This document shows, in pieces, positions 1-5,116 of a DNA stretch of 5,497 nt (position 1 is the first letter of the stretch; every line of letters begins with the position of its first letter). The position numbers and the translations under genes were made by a program. A model generated the notes under the pieces. It made no database searches. It worked only from the letters and a program-made list of their open reading frames with translations, and was not told where the DNA came from. This DNA comes from an uncultured Clostridia bacterium (GTDB lineage Bacteria; Bacillota; Clostridia; Lachnospirales; Anaerotignaceae): NCBI GenBank assembly GCA_937919015.1, contig CALFPN010000020.1:1-5497 (forward strand), in the 5' to 3' direction.

Positions 1-9
1 CAAGACTTT

Positions 10-113
10 GGTCGCGAATCCCTTTCTCCGCCCCGCGCAGGGGGCTTCTCGGTGGGAATTTTGGAGACGAATGTTTCTTTTCCCAACGAGAACCACCGAG
101 GGAAGGGGCGACC
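10..113. repeat. Structured element of nested inverted repeats (possible ncRNA or palindromic repeat unit)
   Basis: The left edge, downstream of sipL, holds no convincing gene but has several nested complementary arms. GGTCGC at 10-15 pairs with GCGACC at 108-113; CCCTT at 20-24 pairs with AAGGG at 103-107; CTCGGTGG at 48-55 pairs with CCACCGAG at 93-100. Between the left arms sits a local hairpin, GCCCC at 30-34 with GGGGC at 41-45. Together these can be drawn as a three-way junction of about 104 nt. A competing pairing also exists: 46-58 with 80-92, 12 of 13 positions complementary. No T-run closes the structure, so it is not a simple terminator. The strand is unclear because most pairs are Watson-Crick. 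It could be a dispersed intergenic repeat, a structured 3' UTR of sipL or a small RNA. The pairings are seen; the function is unknown. Confidence 0.45.
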
Positions 114-115
114 TT

Positions 116-147
116 TGTGCAATTCCTTTGCGCAGTATCTTATTTTT
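116..147 (+). terminator. Weak hairpin followed by a T-rich stretch, between the left element and the sipL stop
   Basis: On the plus strand TGTGCA (116-121) pairs with TGCGCA (129-134) around a 7-nt loop, with one G-U pair that would be an A-C mismatch on the minus strand, so it folds better as plus-strand RNA. It is followed by GTATCTTATTTTTT. It could be a weak terminator for transcription entering on the plus strand from the left. The stem is short and no plus-strand gene is visible, so this is tentative. Confidence 0.2.
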
Positions 148-1699
148 TCATTCGGATAATCAACAGCTTCTGCCCCGGATAGATCAGATCGGGATTTTCG
201 ATCTCATTCACCGCCACGATATCCGCCACTGTTGTACGATACCGTTTTGCAATTTTCCACAGGCTGTCGCCCTTCTGCACCATATAAATGACTGCGCCGG
301 CCATGGGCATGGTCTCCGCCATTTCCTCTTCCGTAATATTCGTCACCACATCCGCCGTTTTCTGCCGTTCCACATTGGCTTCCATGGTCACCGTTGCCCG
401 CAGTTCTCCTTCCCTTTCGGAAAGCATCTGAAAATCCACATCCTCCAGTCTGAGGGATACCGCCGCATCGTCCCCTGCCTGAACGCCCTTCATCTCCATG
501 GTCTGACGAAAGGGGATTCCCCTCTCCAGCATGGCTACAGGCTCTGCATCATCGGCGCAATGGTACAGGATATCCGCCGTGAAGACCCCTTCTGCCTCCA
601 CCGCATCCTCCATAGCATTGGCTTCCGAAAGGCGTACCCCGCCCCAAACCATTTCCGCCCGCAGCATGGGTGCTTCCTCCGGTTCCAGCATGATCCGTTC
701 CTTGATGGTAAACTGATTTTTCCCATTGGCCACCGTCACGGGATAAGTAATCTTTTCTTTCTGCAAAGAGACTGCGCCCGTTGGCGCATAGGCATCCTGC
801 AGCACGGCCTGTTCTGTCATTTCCTTACCATTCAGCACCGCCCCCACGGTCACATCCGCCTGGATCTGTCTGGTCTCCCCGTCCTCATCCACGGCGGGCA
901 TCAGTCTGCAGTCTTCCACGGTCAATTCCCCGCGCAAATCGGTCTTAGGCCCGATCCCCTCGTTTTCCAGATATCCGCTAAACGGAAGCTTTTCCGTCAG
1001 GCTGCCCAGATTCCCTTCGCCATCGGTATAAAGCAACCGAATCAACAGCGTCCCCCGCACCATGGCCTTTCCATCCATGGGACGGATATCCTGCTCCGTC
1101 AGACGGATATGTTCCATCAGCATTTCCCCGATCTCCGGCTGGGATGCAGGAATCGTCAATTCCTCTTTCACCGTAAAACGGTCTTTCACCGCCGCTGTGT
1201 CCTGTTCCATCTGCAGCGTTTCCGTCAAGGTCTCCATGCCTTCTCCCGTCACATCCGTTAAAATTTCCGCCGCTTTCTTCTGTTCCGCTTCCGCCTCCAT
1301 CAAAAGCACAGCCTTCACGCTGACCTTTCTGTCATTGATGATCTGACAATCCAGATGCTCCAGCTCTGCAGACAAATCCACATCCATATCCTTTCCCAAC
1401 CCATCCATATGTAAAAAATCCTCCATGGGCAGGGTAGATTTCATGGCATACAGGGGCTTTTCTCCATTCTTCGCCCGATACAGCACCGTGACCTCCACTT
1501 CCCCGGAAAAAGAAAGGCGGTCATCTGTGATGCGTTTCTCCCTGATCTTTACTTTTCCCTCACAGCGCAAAATCTCCTGCAGGTCAGGCTTACTGTCAGG
1601 TACAATCATATCTCCTTCCAATAAAATCTGGCCGGACTGCCTTCCCACCGGTTCCTTCCAGTTCATCTCCATCGTTTCCTTCGCCAATGTCAACGGCAT
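140..1699 (-). CDS. sipL: SipL-like spore coat/cortex morphogenesis protein (DUF3794 repeats + C-terminal LysM)
   Basis: This 519-residue protein has the architecture of clostridial SipL, which in Clostridioides difficile binds the coat ATPase SpoIVA at the forespore surface in the mother cell and is needed for coat assembly. Three related DUF3794-type segments can be seen at about residues 32-140, 183-295 and 338-446; the first opens with VPDSKPDLQEIL and the second with the parallel IPASQPEIGEML. A LysM domain occupies about 472-515 (VQKGDSLWKIAKRY, ending YPGQKLLI). There is no signal peptide or membrane segment, which fits a mother-cell cytosolic protein. The length is close to what I recall for SipL (about 510). 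The frame stays open to 2134, but the ATG at 1699 is chosen because GGAGGAGGG lies 5 nt upstream and the longer form would run through the neighbouring gene. A SigmaE-like promoter precedes it. Family assignment is strong; the exact SipL role is inferred from architecture. Confidence 0.9.
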   Translation of the reverse strand: MPLTLAKETMEMNWKEPVGRQSGQILLEGDMIVPDSKPDLQEILRCEGKVKIREKRITDDRLSFSGEVEVTVLYRAKNGEKPLYAMKSTLPMEDFLHMDGLGKDMDVDLSAELEHLDCQIINDRKVSVKAVLLMEAEAEQKKAAEILTDVTGEGMETLTETLQMEQDTAAVKDRFTVKEELTIPASQPEIGEMLMEHIRLTEQDIRPMDGKAMVRGTLLIRLLYTDGEGNLGSLTEKLPFSGYLENEGIGPKTDLRGELTVEDCRLMPAVDEDGETRQIQADVTVGAVLNGKEMTEQAVLQDAYAPTGAVSLQKEKITYPVTVANGKNQFTIKERIMLEPEEAPMLRAEMVWGGVRLSEANAMEDAVEAEGVFTADILYHCADDAEPVAMLERGIPFRQTMEMKGVQAGDDAAVSLRLEDVDFQMLSEREGELRATVTMEANVERQKTADVVTNITEEEMAETMPMAGAVIYMVQKGDSLWKIAKRYRTTVADIVAVNEIENPDLIYPGQKLLIIRMKK

Positions 1700-1704
1700 A
1701 AAAA

Positions 1705-1713
1705 CCCTCCTCC
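1705..1713 (-). promoter_or_regulatory. Strong ribosome binding site that fixes the sipL start
   Basis: The minus strand reads GGAGGAGGG, then five T residues, then ATG at 1699. It is the only strong Shine-Dalgarno sequence near any start codon of this long frame and argues against the upstream in-frame starts between 1700 and 2134. Confidence 0.8.
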
Positions 1714-1763
1714 ATCTGTCATAAAATAAGAATGTCCAAGGAAATCCACTCTTTGTCTCTATG

Positions 1764-1793
1764 TATGTATATTTTTCAGAAGGAATTTTATGC
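1764..1793 (-). promoter_or_regulatory. Candidate SigmaE-type sporulation promoter of sipL
   Basis: On the minus strand GCATAAA (1787-1793) is followed, after 15 nt, by TATACATA (1764-1771). The Bacillus SigmaE consensus as I know it is roughly kmATATT, 14-15 nt, CATACAmT, so the -35 core GCATA, the -10 core ATACA and the spacing all agree, while the last two -35 bases and the flanks of the -10 differ. Transcription would start near 1757 and leave a leader of about 58 nt. The -35 directly abuts the T-tract of the preceding terminator. SigmaE control of sipL is known in C. difficile, which makes the match more believable. Confidence 0.55.
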
Positions 1794-1827
1794 AAAAAAA
1801 TAAAAGGAAAGGTTACGCCTTTCCTTT
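1794..1827 (-). terminator. Intrinsic terminator of the EamA transporter gene, overlapping its stop codon
   Basis: A perfect 10-bp stem, AAAGGAAAGG (1818-1827 on the minus strand) with CCTTTCCTTT (1803-1812), encloses the 5-nt loop CGTAA. The TTTTATTTTTTT tract runs through 1794-1805. The loop contains the TAA stop codon of the transporter, so the upstream arm is made by the gene's last codons. Confidence 0.85.
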
Positions 1828-2667
1828 CATTTCCGCAAACATGGCACCGCCCAGAATCAGCACCGTCCCTGTGATCTGCAACATGCCCATGCTTTCCCCC
1901 AGCAGAAGGGCGGAGAGCATCACCGCTGCCAGCGGCTCCAGATAACCGCAGACAGCCACCGTCTGCACAGACAGGCGGGAGATGGCAGAAAAATACAGAT
2001 AACAGCCAAGGCCCGTATTCACCAAACCCAGCAGCAATACAGGGGCCCAATCCCCCGATGGAATTTCTATCAAAAGCCCCTGACGGGTCAGCAGGAACAC
2101 CGTCACCACCAAAAAGCTGCATAAGGTCTGCCACATGGCATTTTCCAGCCCTGTAATATGGGCTGCTTTTTTATTGAAAATAACCAGAATGGCATAGGTC
2201 ACTCCGGCCATCGCGCCGCAGAAAAGACCCCAAAGGGTCTTCCCCTCCTGAAAAGCCTGCCCGTTGATACAGAGGATGCCCAAAAACACCGCCAGAAACC
2301 CGAGGCATTTCTTTCGGGTCAGTTTTTCCTGAAATAACACAGGCCCCAGAGCCATCACGATGACCGGCCCGCAATAACACATCAATGTGGCTGTGCCCAC
2401 GCCAATCTCCTGATACCCTTCGTATAAAAACAACCAGTTGAAGCCCATGGCAGCCCCCGCCAGCACCAGAAAGATAAATTCTTTCCGATACCGCAAAGCC
2501 TTGCAGTTCTGCCGCATCAACAGGAAAAACAATACCAACGCCACGCCCCCGATGCCGGAACGCAGAGAAACGATCTCGTAGCTGTTCAGGGCGATATGAC
2601 CGGCCACGATGCCATTGGAGCCGAAAATCAACAGGCCGCAGATATATTTCCAAAAATCCTTTCCCAT
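1813..2667 (-). CDS. EamA/DMT-superfamily transporter (RhaT/YdcZ-like permease)
   Basis: This 284-residue, strongly hydrophobic protein has the two-repeat arrangement of the drug/metabolite transporter superfamily: two EamA units, about residues 5-137 and 145-280, each with about five membrane helices. Family landmarks are the loop FQEKLTRKKCLG (112-123) after helix 4 of the first repeat, and YLEPLAAVMLSALLLGE (242-258) at the same place in the second. Length is normal for the family (about 280-300). It would sit in the cytoplasmic membrane and move a small metabolite, perhaps as an exporter; the substrate cannot be told from sequence. The ATG at 2667 is preceded by GGGGGAAG at 7-nt spacing. 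The gene is flanked by terminators on both sides and appears monocistronic, so context gives no clue to its substrate. Confidence 0.88.
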   Translation of the reverse strand: MGKDFWKYICGLLIFGSNGIVAGHIALNSYEIVSLRSGIGGVALVLFFLLMRQNCKALRYRKEFIFLVLAGAAMGFNWLFLYEGYQEIGVGTATLMCYCGPVIVMALGPVLFQEKLTRKKCLGFLAVFLGILCINGQAFQEGKTLWGLFCGAMAGVTYAILVIFNKKAAHITGLENAMWQTLCSFLVVTVFLLTRQGLLIEIPSGDWAPVLLLGLVNTGLGCYLYFSAISRLSVQTVAVCGYLEPLAAVMLSALLLGESMGMLQITGTVLILGGAMFAEMKGKA

Positions 2668-2738
2668 TTTTTCACTTCCCCCTATGTTTTTCTGTTTTTA
2701 CTGTATCACAGAAAAAGCAGAAAGAAAAGCGAGCGGTT

Positions 2739-2755
2739 TCAATGGTTTTCATTGA
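2739..2755. promoter_or_regulatory. Short inverted repeat upstream of the transporter gene (possible operator)
   Basis: TCAATG (2739-2744) and CATTGA (2750-2755) form a perfect 6-bp inverted repeat around a GTTTT spacer in the 122-nt gap between the lepB terminator and the EamA gene, about 70 nt upstream of the start codon. No strong promoter stands out in this gap; the best -10-like string on the minus strand is TACAGT (about 2702-2707), without a good -35. The repeat could be a regulator site or chance. Confidence 0.2.
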
Positions 2756-2789
2756 TTCTTTTAAAGCAGCGTATCTGCTCCAACCTATG

Positions 2790-2818
2790 AAAAAACGCAT
2801 CTCTTTTCAGAGATGCGT
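2790..2818 (-). terminator. Intrinsic terminator of lepB
   Basis: A perfect 10-bp stem, ACGCATCTCT with AGAGATGCGT (arms 2809-2818 and 2795-2804), is capped by a GAAA tetraloop and followed by six T residues on the minus strand. It starts about 10 nt after the lepB stop codon and is a textbook Rho-independent terminator. Confidence 0.95.
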
Positions 2819-2826
2819 CCATCTTT

Positions 2827-3330
2827 TTATTTGATTTTTCCAAATTCCCCAAAAGGATAAATACGGAAGAATACCTTCCCTTTCAGGTCATCACAAGGAA
2901 TCGCCCCCATGTTGCGGCTGTCAAAGCTGGTCTCCCGGTTATCCCCCATGACAAATACCGTATCTCTCGGCACTGTCATATCCACCAGCCCTGTTGTTTC
3001 TCCATCCGCATAGGGTTCTTCCATGATTTCTCCATTGACTTCCACGCCTTCGTCCAAAATACGAATGGTATCACCCTCTGTGGCAATGATTCGTTTTACG
3101 ACAGTTTTGTCGCCTTCCGCGTCAAAGTAATGGAACATCACAATATCGCCCTTTTCATAATGCCCCTGCATGGCTGCAAAGCGATTCATCAGTACGATTT
3201 CTCCATCCCCCATGGTCGGCTCCATGGAACTGCCCATCAACCTCATGGGCCAGCAGAAGAAAAACAGTACCACAATGATAACCGCTGCCCGCAGAATCGC
3301 ATTCCCCCACTCTTGCAAATGTCTGTTCAA
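2827..3330 (-). CDS. lepB: Type I signal peptidase
   Basis: This 167-residue protein cleaves N-terminal signal peptides from secreted proteins at the outer face of the membrane. All S26-family boxes can be seen: one N-terminal membrane anchor (about residues 11-28), the serine box SSMEPTM with catalytic Ser35, the lysine box VVKRIIATEGD with general-base Lys79, and the C-terminal MGDNRETSFDSR box (128-139). It is compact, as is usual for Gram-positive enzymes with one anchor. The start is TTG at 3330: no ATG or GTG lies between an upstream in-frame stop and the membrane anchor, and AAGGGTG lies about 8 nt before it. Next to the kinase gene upstream there is a 135-nt gap with its own promoter-like site, and a strong terminator follows, so it is probably transcribed alone. 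One candidate substrate in the window is the small secreted peptide at 4489-4620. Many Clostridia carry several such peptidases, so the symbol names the family. Confidence 0.95.
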   Translation of the reverse strand: MNRHLQEWGNAILRAAVIIVVLFFFCWPMRLMGSSMEPTMGDGEIVLMNRFAAMQGHYEKGDIVMFHYFDAEGDKTVVKRIIATEGDTIRILDEGVEVNGEIMEEPYADGETTGLVDMTVPRDTVFVMGDNRETSFDSRNMGAIPCDDLKGKVFFRIYPFGEFGKIK

Positions 3331-3364
3331 TCTTATTTCACCCTTGCTCTTTTTTCAATTTCAG

Positions 3365-3397
3365 GCATATTTTGTATGCTACCGTAATAGTATACGG
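3365..3397. promoter_or_regulatory. Two adjacent inverted repeats at the lepB promoter (possible operators)
   Basis: CCGTA (3382-3386) and TACGG (3393-3397) flank the -10 box of the putative lepB promoter, and GCATA (3365-3369) and TATGC (3375-3379) form a second repeat just downstream, around the expected start of transcription. Both have 5-bp perfect arms. Their position over the promoter suggests a regulator site; the arms are short enough that chance is possible. Confidence 0.25.
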
Positions 3398-3417
3398 GAT
3401 TCGACAAAAAGGTGCAA
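3389..3417 (-). promoter_or_regulatory. Candidate SigmaA promoter of lepB
   Basis: On the minus strand TTGCAC (3412-3417) and TATACT (3389-3394) are separated by 17 nt. The -10 matches the consensus at five of six positions; the -35 keeps only the TTG. The start of transcription would be near 3382, leaving a leader of about 50 nt. No terminator is obvious between the kinase gene and this site, so read-through from the kinase gene is also possible. Confidence 0.5.
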
Positions 3418-3465
3418 GGCTGTTTCTTATGGAAAATAAAGGGTTTCCTCGAAAATTTTATGATT

Positions 3466-4392
3466 TTAAATGATTTCTGTGCTGATGCGAATATTTTCTT
3501 CAAATAACCTGCGGATTTCCTCTCCTGTTGCCAGCCCCTCACAGAAGGCACTGGCACTGCCTGCGGCGATCCCCCACTGCAAAGCAGTCGGATAGCTGCC
3601 CGTCTTCAGCCAGCCTGCCACAAAACCGCCTACCATGGAATCCCCTGCCCCTACAGAATTACGCACTGTCCCTCTGGGGGCTTCGCCAAAAAACATCTTC
3701 CCGTCAGAAGTCAGCAAAACCGCCCCTTCCGCCGCCATGGAAATCAGAACGTTCTGGGCTCCCATTTCCTGCAGCCTTCTGCCTTGGGCAACGATCTCTT
3801 CTCTGGTAAATAATCTGCTGCCGGCCAATTCCTCCAGCTCCTGACGGTTAGGCTTAATTAAAAACGGTTCATACCGCAGGGTCTTCATCAGAGCCTCTCC
3901 CGCTGTATCCACCACCGCATAAACACCCCGTTCATCCAAAAGCCCCAGTATCTTTTCATACAGGTCTTTGGGTAAAGAGGGCGGAATACTGCCGGAAATG
4001 ATGAGCATATCCCCCTTTTGCAAACCATTGATCTTCTCAAAAAGAGCTTCCATGGCCGCCTGATCCACCGCGGGGCCGCCCCCGTTAATCTCGCTTTCCT
4101 CCTGTCCTTTGATCTTCACATTGATGCGGGAAAATCCTTTGGCCAGACGGACAAACTCTGTCTGGCATCCCTGTTCCCGCAGATCCTGCTCAATAAAATC
4201 TCCCGTAAAGCCTGCCAGAAAGCCTAACGCCCTATTGGGGATGCCCAGATTCTTTAAAATCACCGTTACGTTGATCCCTTTCCCGCCGGAAAAAGTCTGC
4301 TCTCCCTGGGAACGATTCACCATTCCCGGGCAAAATTCCGCCATCTGCACCACATAATCCACCGAAGGATTGCACGTTAATGTATAGATCAA
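3466..4392 (-). CDS. fruK: 1-phosphofructokinase-family hexose kinase (PfkB family)
   Basis: This 308-residue ribokinase-fold enzyme most resembles FruK, which phosphorylates fructose 1-phosphate to fructose 1,6-bisphosphate with ATP in the cytosol. Visible motifs are the N-terminal MIYTLTCNPSVDYVV, the glycine-rich substrate motif SGGKGINV (35-42), INGGGP (102-107), LIKPNRQELEELAG (178-191) and the PfkB signature NSVGAGDSMVGGF (245-257) with catalytic base Asp251. The ending GSASAFCEGLATGEEI (278-293) is also typical of FruK. The start is TTG at 4392, set by GGAGGG 6 nt upstream; the next Met (residue 17) would remove the first beta strand. The usual partners FruR and the fructose PTS FruA are not next to it. 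Tagatose-6-phosphate kinase (LacC) is a close alternative, so the substrate is less certain than the family. Confidence 0.85.
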   Translation of the reverse strand: MIYTLTCNPSVDYVVQMAEFCPGMVNRSQGEQTFSGGKGINVTVILKNLGIPNRALGFLAGFTGDFIEQDLREQGCQTEFVRLAKGFSRINVKIKGQEESEINGGGPAVDQAAMEALFEKINGLQKGDMLIISGSIPPSLPKDLYEKILGLLDERGVYAVVDTAGEALMKTLRYEPFLIKPNRQELEELAGSRLFTREEIVAQGRRLQEMGAQNVLISMAAEGAVLLTSDGKMFFGEAPRGTVRNSVGAGDSMVGGFVAGWLKTGSYPTALQWGIAAGSASAFCEGLATGEEIRRLFEENIRISTEII

Positions 4393-4398
4393 AAGTAT

Positions 4399-4404
4399 CC
4401 CTCC
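4399..4404 (-). promoter_or_regulatory. Ribosome binding site supporting the TTG start of the PfkB-family kinase
   Basis: GGAGGG on the minus strand lies 6 nt before TTG at 4392, ideal spacing, and there is no ATG or GTG in frame between it and the conserved N-terminal strand of the kinase. Confidence 0.8.
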
Positions 4405-4422
4405 GTTCCGTAAATTGAAATT

Positions 4423-4451
4423 AGTATATCCATATCTTCTTAAAATATGAA
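4423..4451 (-). promoter_or_regulatory. Candidate SigmaA promoter of the kinase gene
   Basis: TTCATA (4446-4451) and TATACT (4423-4428) on the minus strand have a 17-nt spacer, with 4 of 6 and 5 of 6 consensus matches. The leader would be about 25 nt. The -35 lies in the tail of the preceding terminator, a dense arrangement like that seen at sipL. Confidence 0.5.
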
Positions 4452-4482
4452 GAAGGCCTCAAGCCTTTCGACCTGAGACCTT
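4440..4482 (-). terminator. Terminator after the small secreted peptide gene
   Basis: AAGGTCTCAGG (4472-4482, minus strand) pairs with CTTGAGGCCTT (4453-4463) over 11 positions including G-U pairs, with an 8-nt loop. The tail CTTCATATTTT is T-rich but interrupted. The plus-strand version is also followed by a T-rich stretch, so it could work in both directions, although no plus-strand gene is seen. Confidence 0.6.
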
Positions 4483-4488
4483 TTCACT

Positions 4489-4620
4489 TTATTCCATCCT
4501 GTTATTTTCTGCGGTCACTGTTTTTCCATCCACCGCCACGTTTATTTCCTTTGCAAAAGCTGTGCCCGCGCAGGCGAAAATCATCCTGCCTGCCAAAAGC
4601 AACACTATCATCTTTTTCAT
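4489..4620 (-). CDS. Small secreted peptide; looks like a truncated stalk-domain (copper amine oxidase N-terminal-like) protein
   Basis: This 43-residue reading frame starts 18 nt after the stop of the DUF6472-type gene and has its own AGAGGG site 7 nt before ATG. Residues 1-23 form a signal peptide: MKK, a hydrophobic core, and an AFA site before KE. The mature part, KEINVAVDGKTVT, matches the opening strand of the stalk domains common in clostridial surface proteins, which normally run on for 80 or more residues; here a stop follows at residue 43. An Arg at position 12 interrupts the hydrophobic core, perhaps a sign of decay. It may be a remnant of a larger gene or a real secreted peptide of about 20 residues. 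The good ribosome site and position in a two-gene unit favour at least translation. The similarity to stalk domains is judged by eye. Confidence 0.5.
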   Translation of the reverse strand: MKKMIVLLLAGRMIFACAGTAFAKEINVAVDGKTVTAENNRME

Positions 4621-4638
4621 ACCATCGCCCTCTTGTGT

Positions 4639-4818
4639 TTACATCTGTTTTCTTACGGTTTTGTATTCGTCTTCCAGACGATAATAGGGGCATCCGCCAT
4701 TGAAAGAGTCCGTCAGAAATTTTTCCATTTCATCTTCATCCAGATTCACTTCGCAGTAATATTCTTCAAATTCTTCGTCATACCCAAAATACATGCAGGT
4801 TTCGCAGTTTGACTGCAT
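4639..4818 (-). CDS. Small Cys-rich acidic protein, DUF6472-type
   Basis: This 59-residue protein resembles the DUF6472 family of small proteins in Lachnospiraceae and relatives, whose function is unknown to me. It has four cysteines, Cys5 and Cys8 as CxxC, then Cys22 and Cys43 (GGCPYY), a pattern that suggests a zinc or other metal site. The middle is very acidic (NLDEDEME) and the tail is YKTVRKQM. There is no signal peptide or membrane segment, so it should be cytosolic. An in-frame ATG further up at 4869 is rejected because it lies upstream of the likely promoter, whereas ATG at 4818 follows a G-rich site (AGGGGGTGG). It is the first gene of a two-gene unit with the secreted peptide and follows the tRNA terminator. 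Confidence 0.8.
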   Translation of the reverse strand: MQSNCETCMYFGYDEEFEEYYCEVNLDEDEMEKFLTDSFNGGCPYYRLEDEYKTVRKQM

Positions 4819-4849
4819 GGAACCACCCCCTGAAATTCTTGTTTTTCTC

Positions 4850-4858
4850 ATTGTAACA
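4850..4858 (-). promoter_or_regulatory. Extended -10 promoter of the DUF6472-type gene
   Basis: The minus strand reads TGTTACAAT: a TGn extension followed by TACAAT, which matches five of six -10 positions. No good -35 exists; the position is filled by the T-tract of the tRNA terminator, which fits an extended -10 promoter. The leader would be about 25 nt. Confidence 0.55.
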
Positions 4859-4872
4859 GAATCGGGCAAAAT

Positions 4873-4907
4873 AAAAAACCCCTCTGCGCTGATTTAGCAC
4901 AAAGGAG
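4873..4907 (-). terminator. Terminator of the tRNA-Asn/tRNA-Glu unit
   Basis: CTCCTTTGTGCT (4896-4907, minus strand) pairs with AGCGCAGAGGGG (4879-4890) over 12 positions including some G-U pairs, around a 5-nt loop, followed by six T residues at 4873-4878. It lies about 10 nt after the tRNA-Glu 3' end. Confidence 0.88.
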
Positions 4908-4916
4908 CCTTTTCTA

Positions 4917-4988
4917 TGATCCGTGCGGGATTCGAACCCGCGTTACCGCCGTGAAAGGGCGGTGTCTTAACCCCTTGACCAACGGACC
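4917..4988 (-). tRNA. tRNA-Glu (anticodon UUC)
   Basis: A full 72-nt cloverleaf: acceptor GGTCCGT with ACGGATC (one G-U), an anticodon stem CCGCC/GGCGG with loop CTTTCAC giving UUC at 4953-4955, and T arm CGGGTTCGAATCCCG. The discriminator is A at 4917. CCA is not encoded and must be added enzymatically. It follows tRNA-Asn after an 8-nt spacer and shares its transcript. Confidence 0.96.
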
Positions 4989-4996
4989 ATATGAAA

Positions 4997-5068
4997 CTCC
5001 TCAAGCGGGACTCGAACCTGCAACCCTCCGGTTAACAGCCGGATGCTCTGCCATTGAGCTATTGAGGA
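4997..5068 (-). tRNA. tRNA-Asn (anticodon GUU)
   Basis: A 72-nt cloverleaf with acceptor TCCTCAA/TTGAGGA, an anticodon stem TCCGG/CCGGA with loop CTGTTAA giving GUU at 5034-5036, and discriminator G at 4997. No CCA is encoded. The T stem GCAGG/CCCGC has one A-C mismatch (5019 against 5007); otherwise all stems pair. It is the first gene of a two-tRNA unit. Confidence 0.95.
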
Positions 5069-5078
5069 TTATTAAGTA

Positions 5079-5100
5079 CTGCACCTTCAAAACTGAATAC
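5079..5100 (-). promoter_or_regulatory. rRNA-spacer-like leader motif before the tRNAs
   Basis: The minus strand carries GGTATTCAGTTTTGAAGG, very like the ATTCAGTTTTGAA motif found in spacers and leaders of Firmicute rRNA operons. This suggests that the leader derives from an rRNA operon and may take part in processing or antitermination. The similarity is from memory. Confidence 0.4.
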
Positions 5101-5116
5101 CAGTGAAAGCTTCTAT

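Noticed and set aside
8..1261. A 417-codon open frame on the plus strand
   Set aside because: It lies antisense to sipL, is full of His, Phe and Arg with no recognisable domain, and has no ribosome site; it is a shadow of the real gene's codon bias.
1700..2134. Upstream extension of the sipL frame to 664 residues
   Set aside because: The extra part overlaps the transporter gene on the same strand and crosses its terminator and the sipL promoter; the ATG at 1699 has a strong ribosome site.
2171..2653. A 160-codon minus-strand frame inside the transporter gene
   Set aside because: Out-of-frame shadow; the overlapping frame has clear EamA repeats and membrane helices.
3430..3465. Terminator for the PfkB-family kinase
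   Set aside because: Only a weak 5-bp hairpin (GGAAA/TTTCC) without a T-tract follows the stop codon; not enough to call.
3333..3557. A 74-codon minus-strand frame between the kinase and lepB
   Set aside because: Overlaps the kinase 3' end and runs through the lepB promoter region; composition is basic and without any family features.
4552..4620. Lipoprotein reading of the small secreted peptide (Cys17)
   Set aside because: The residues before Cys17 (IFA) do not fit a lipobox; the AFA site before KE is the better cleavage site.
4502..4693. A 63-codon minus-strand frame over the small-gene pair
   Set aside because: It overlaps both the DUF6472-type gene and the secreted peptide in another frame, has a poor start, and shows no signal peptide or domain.
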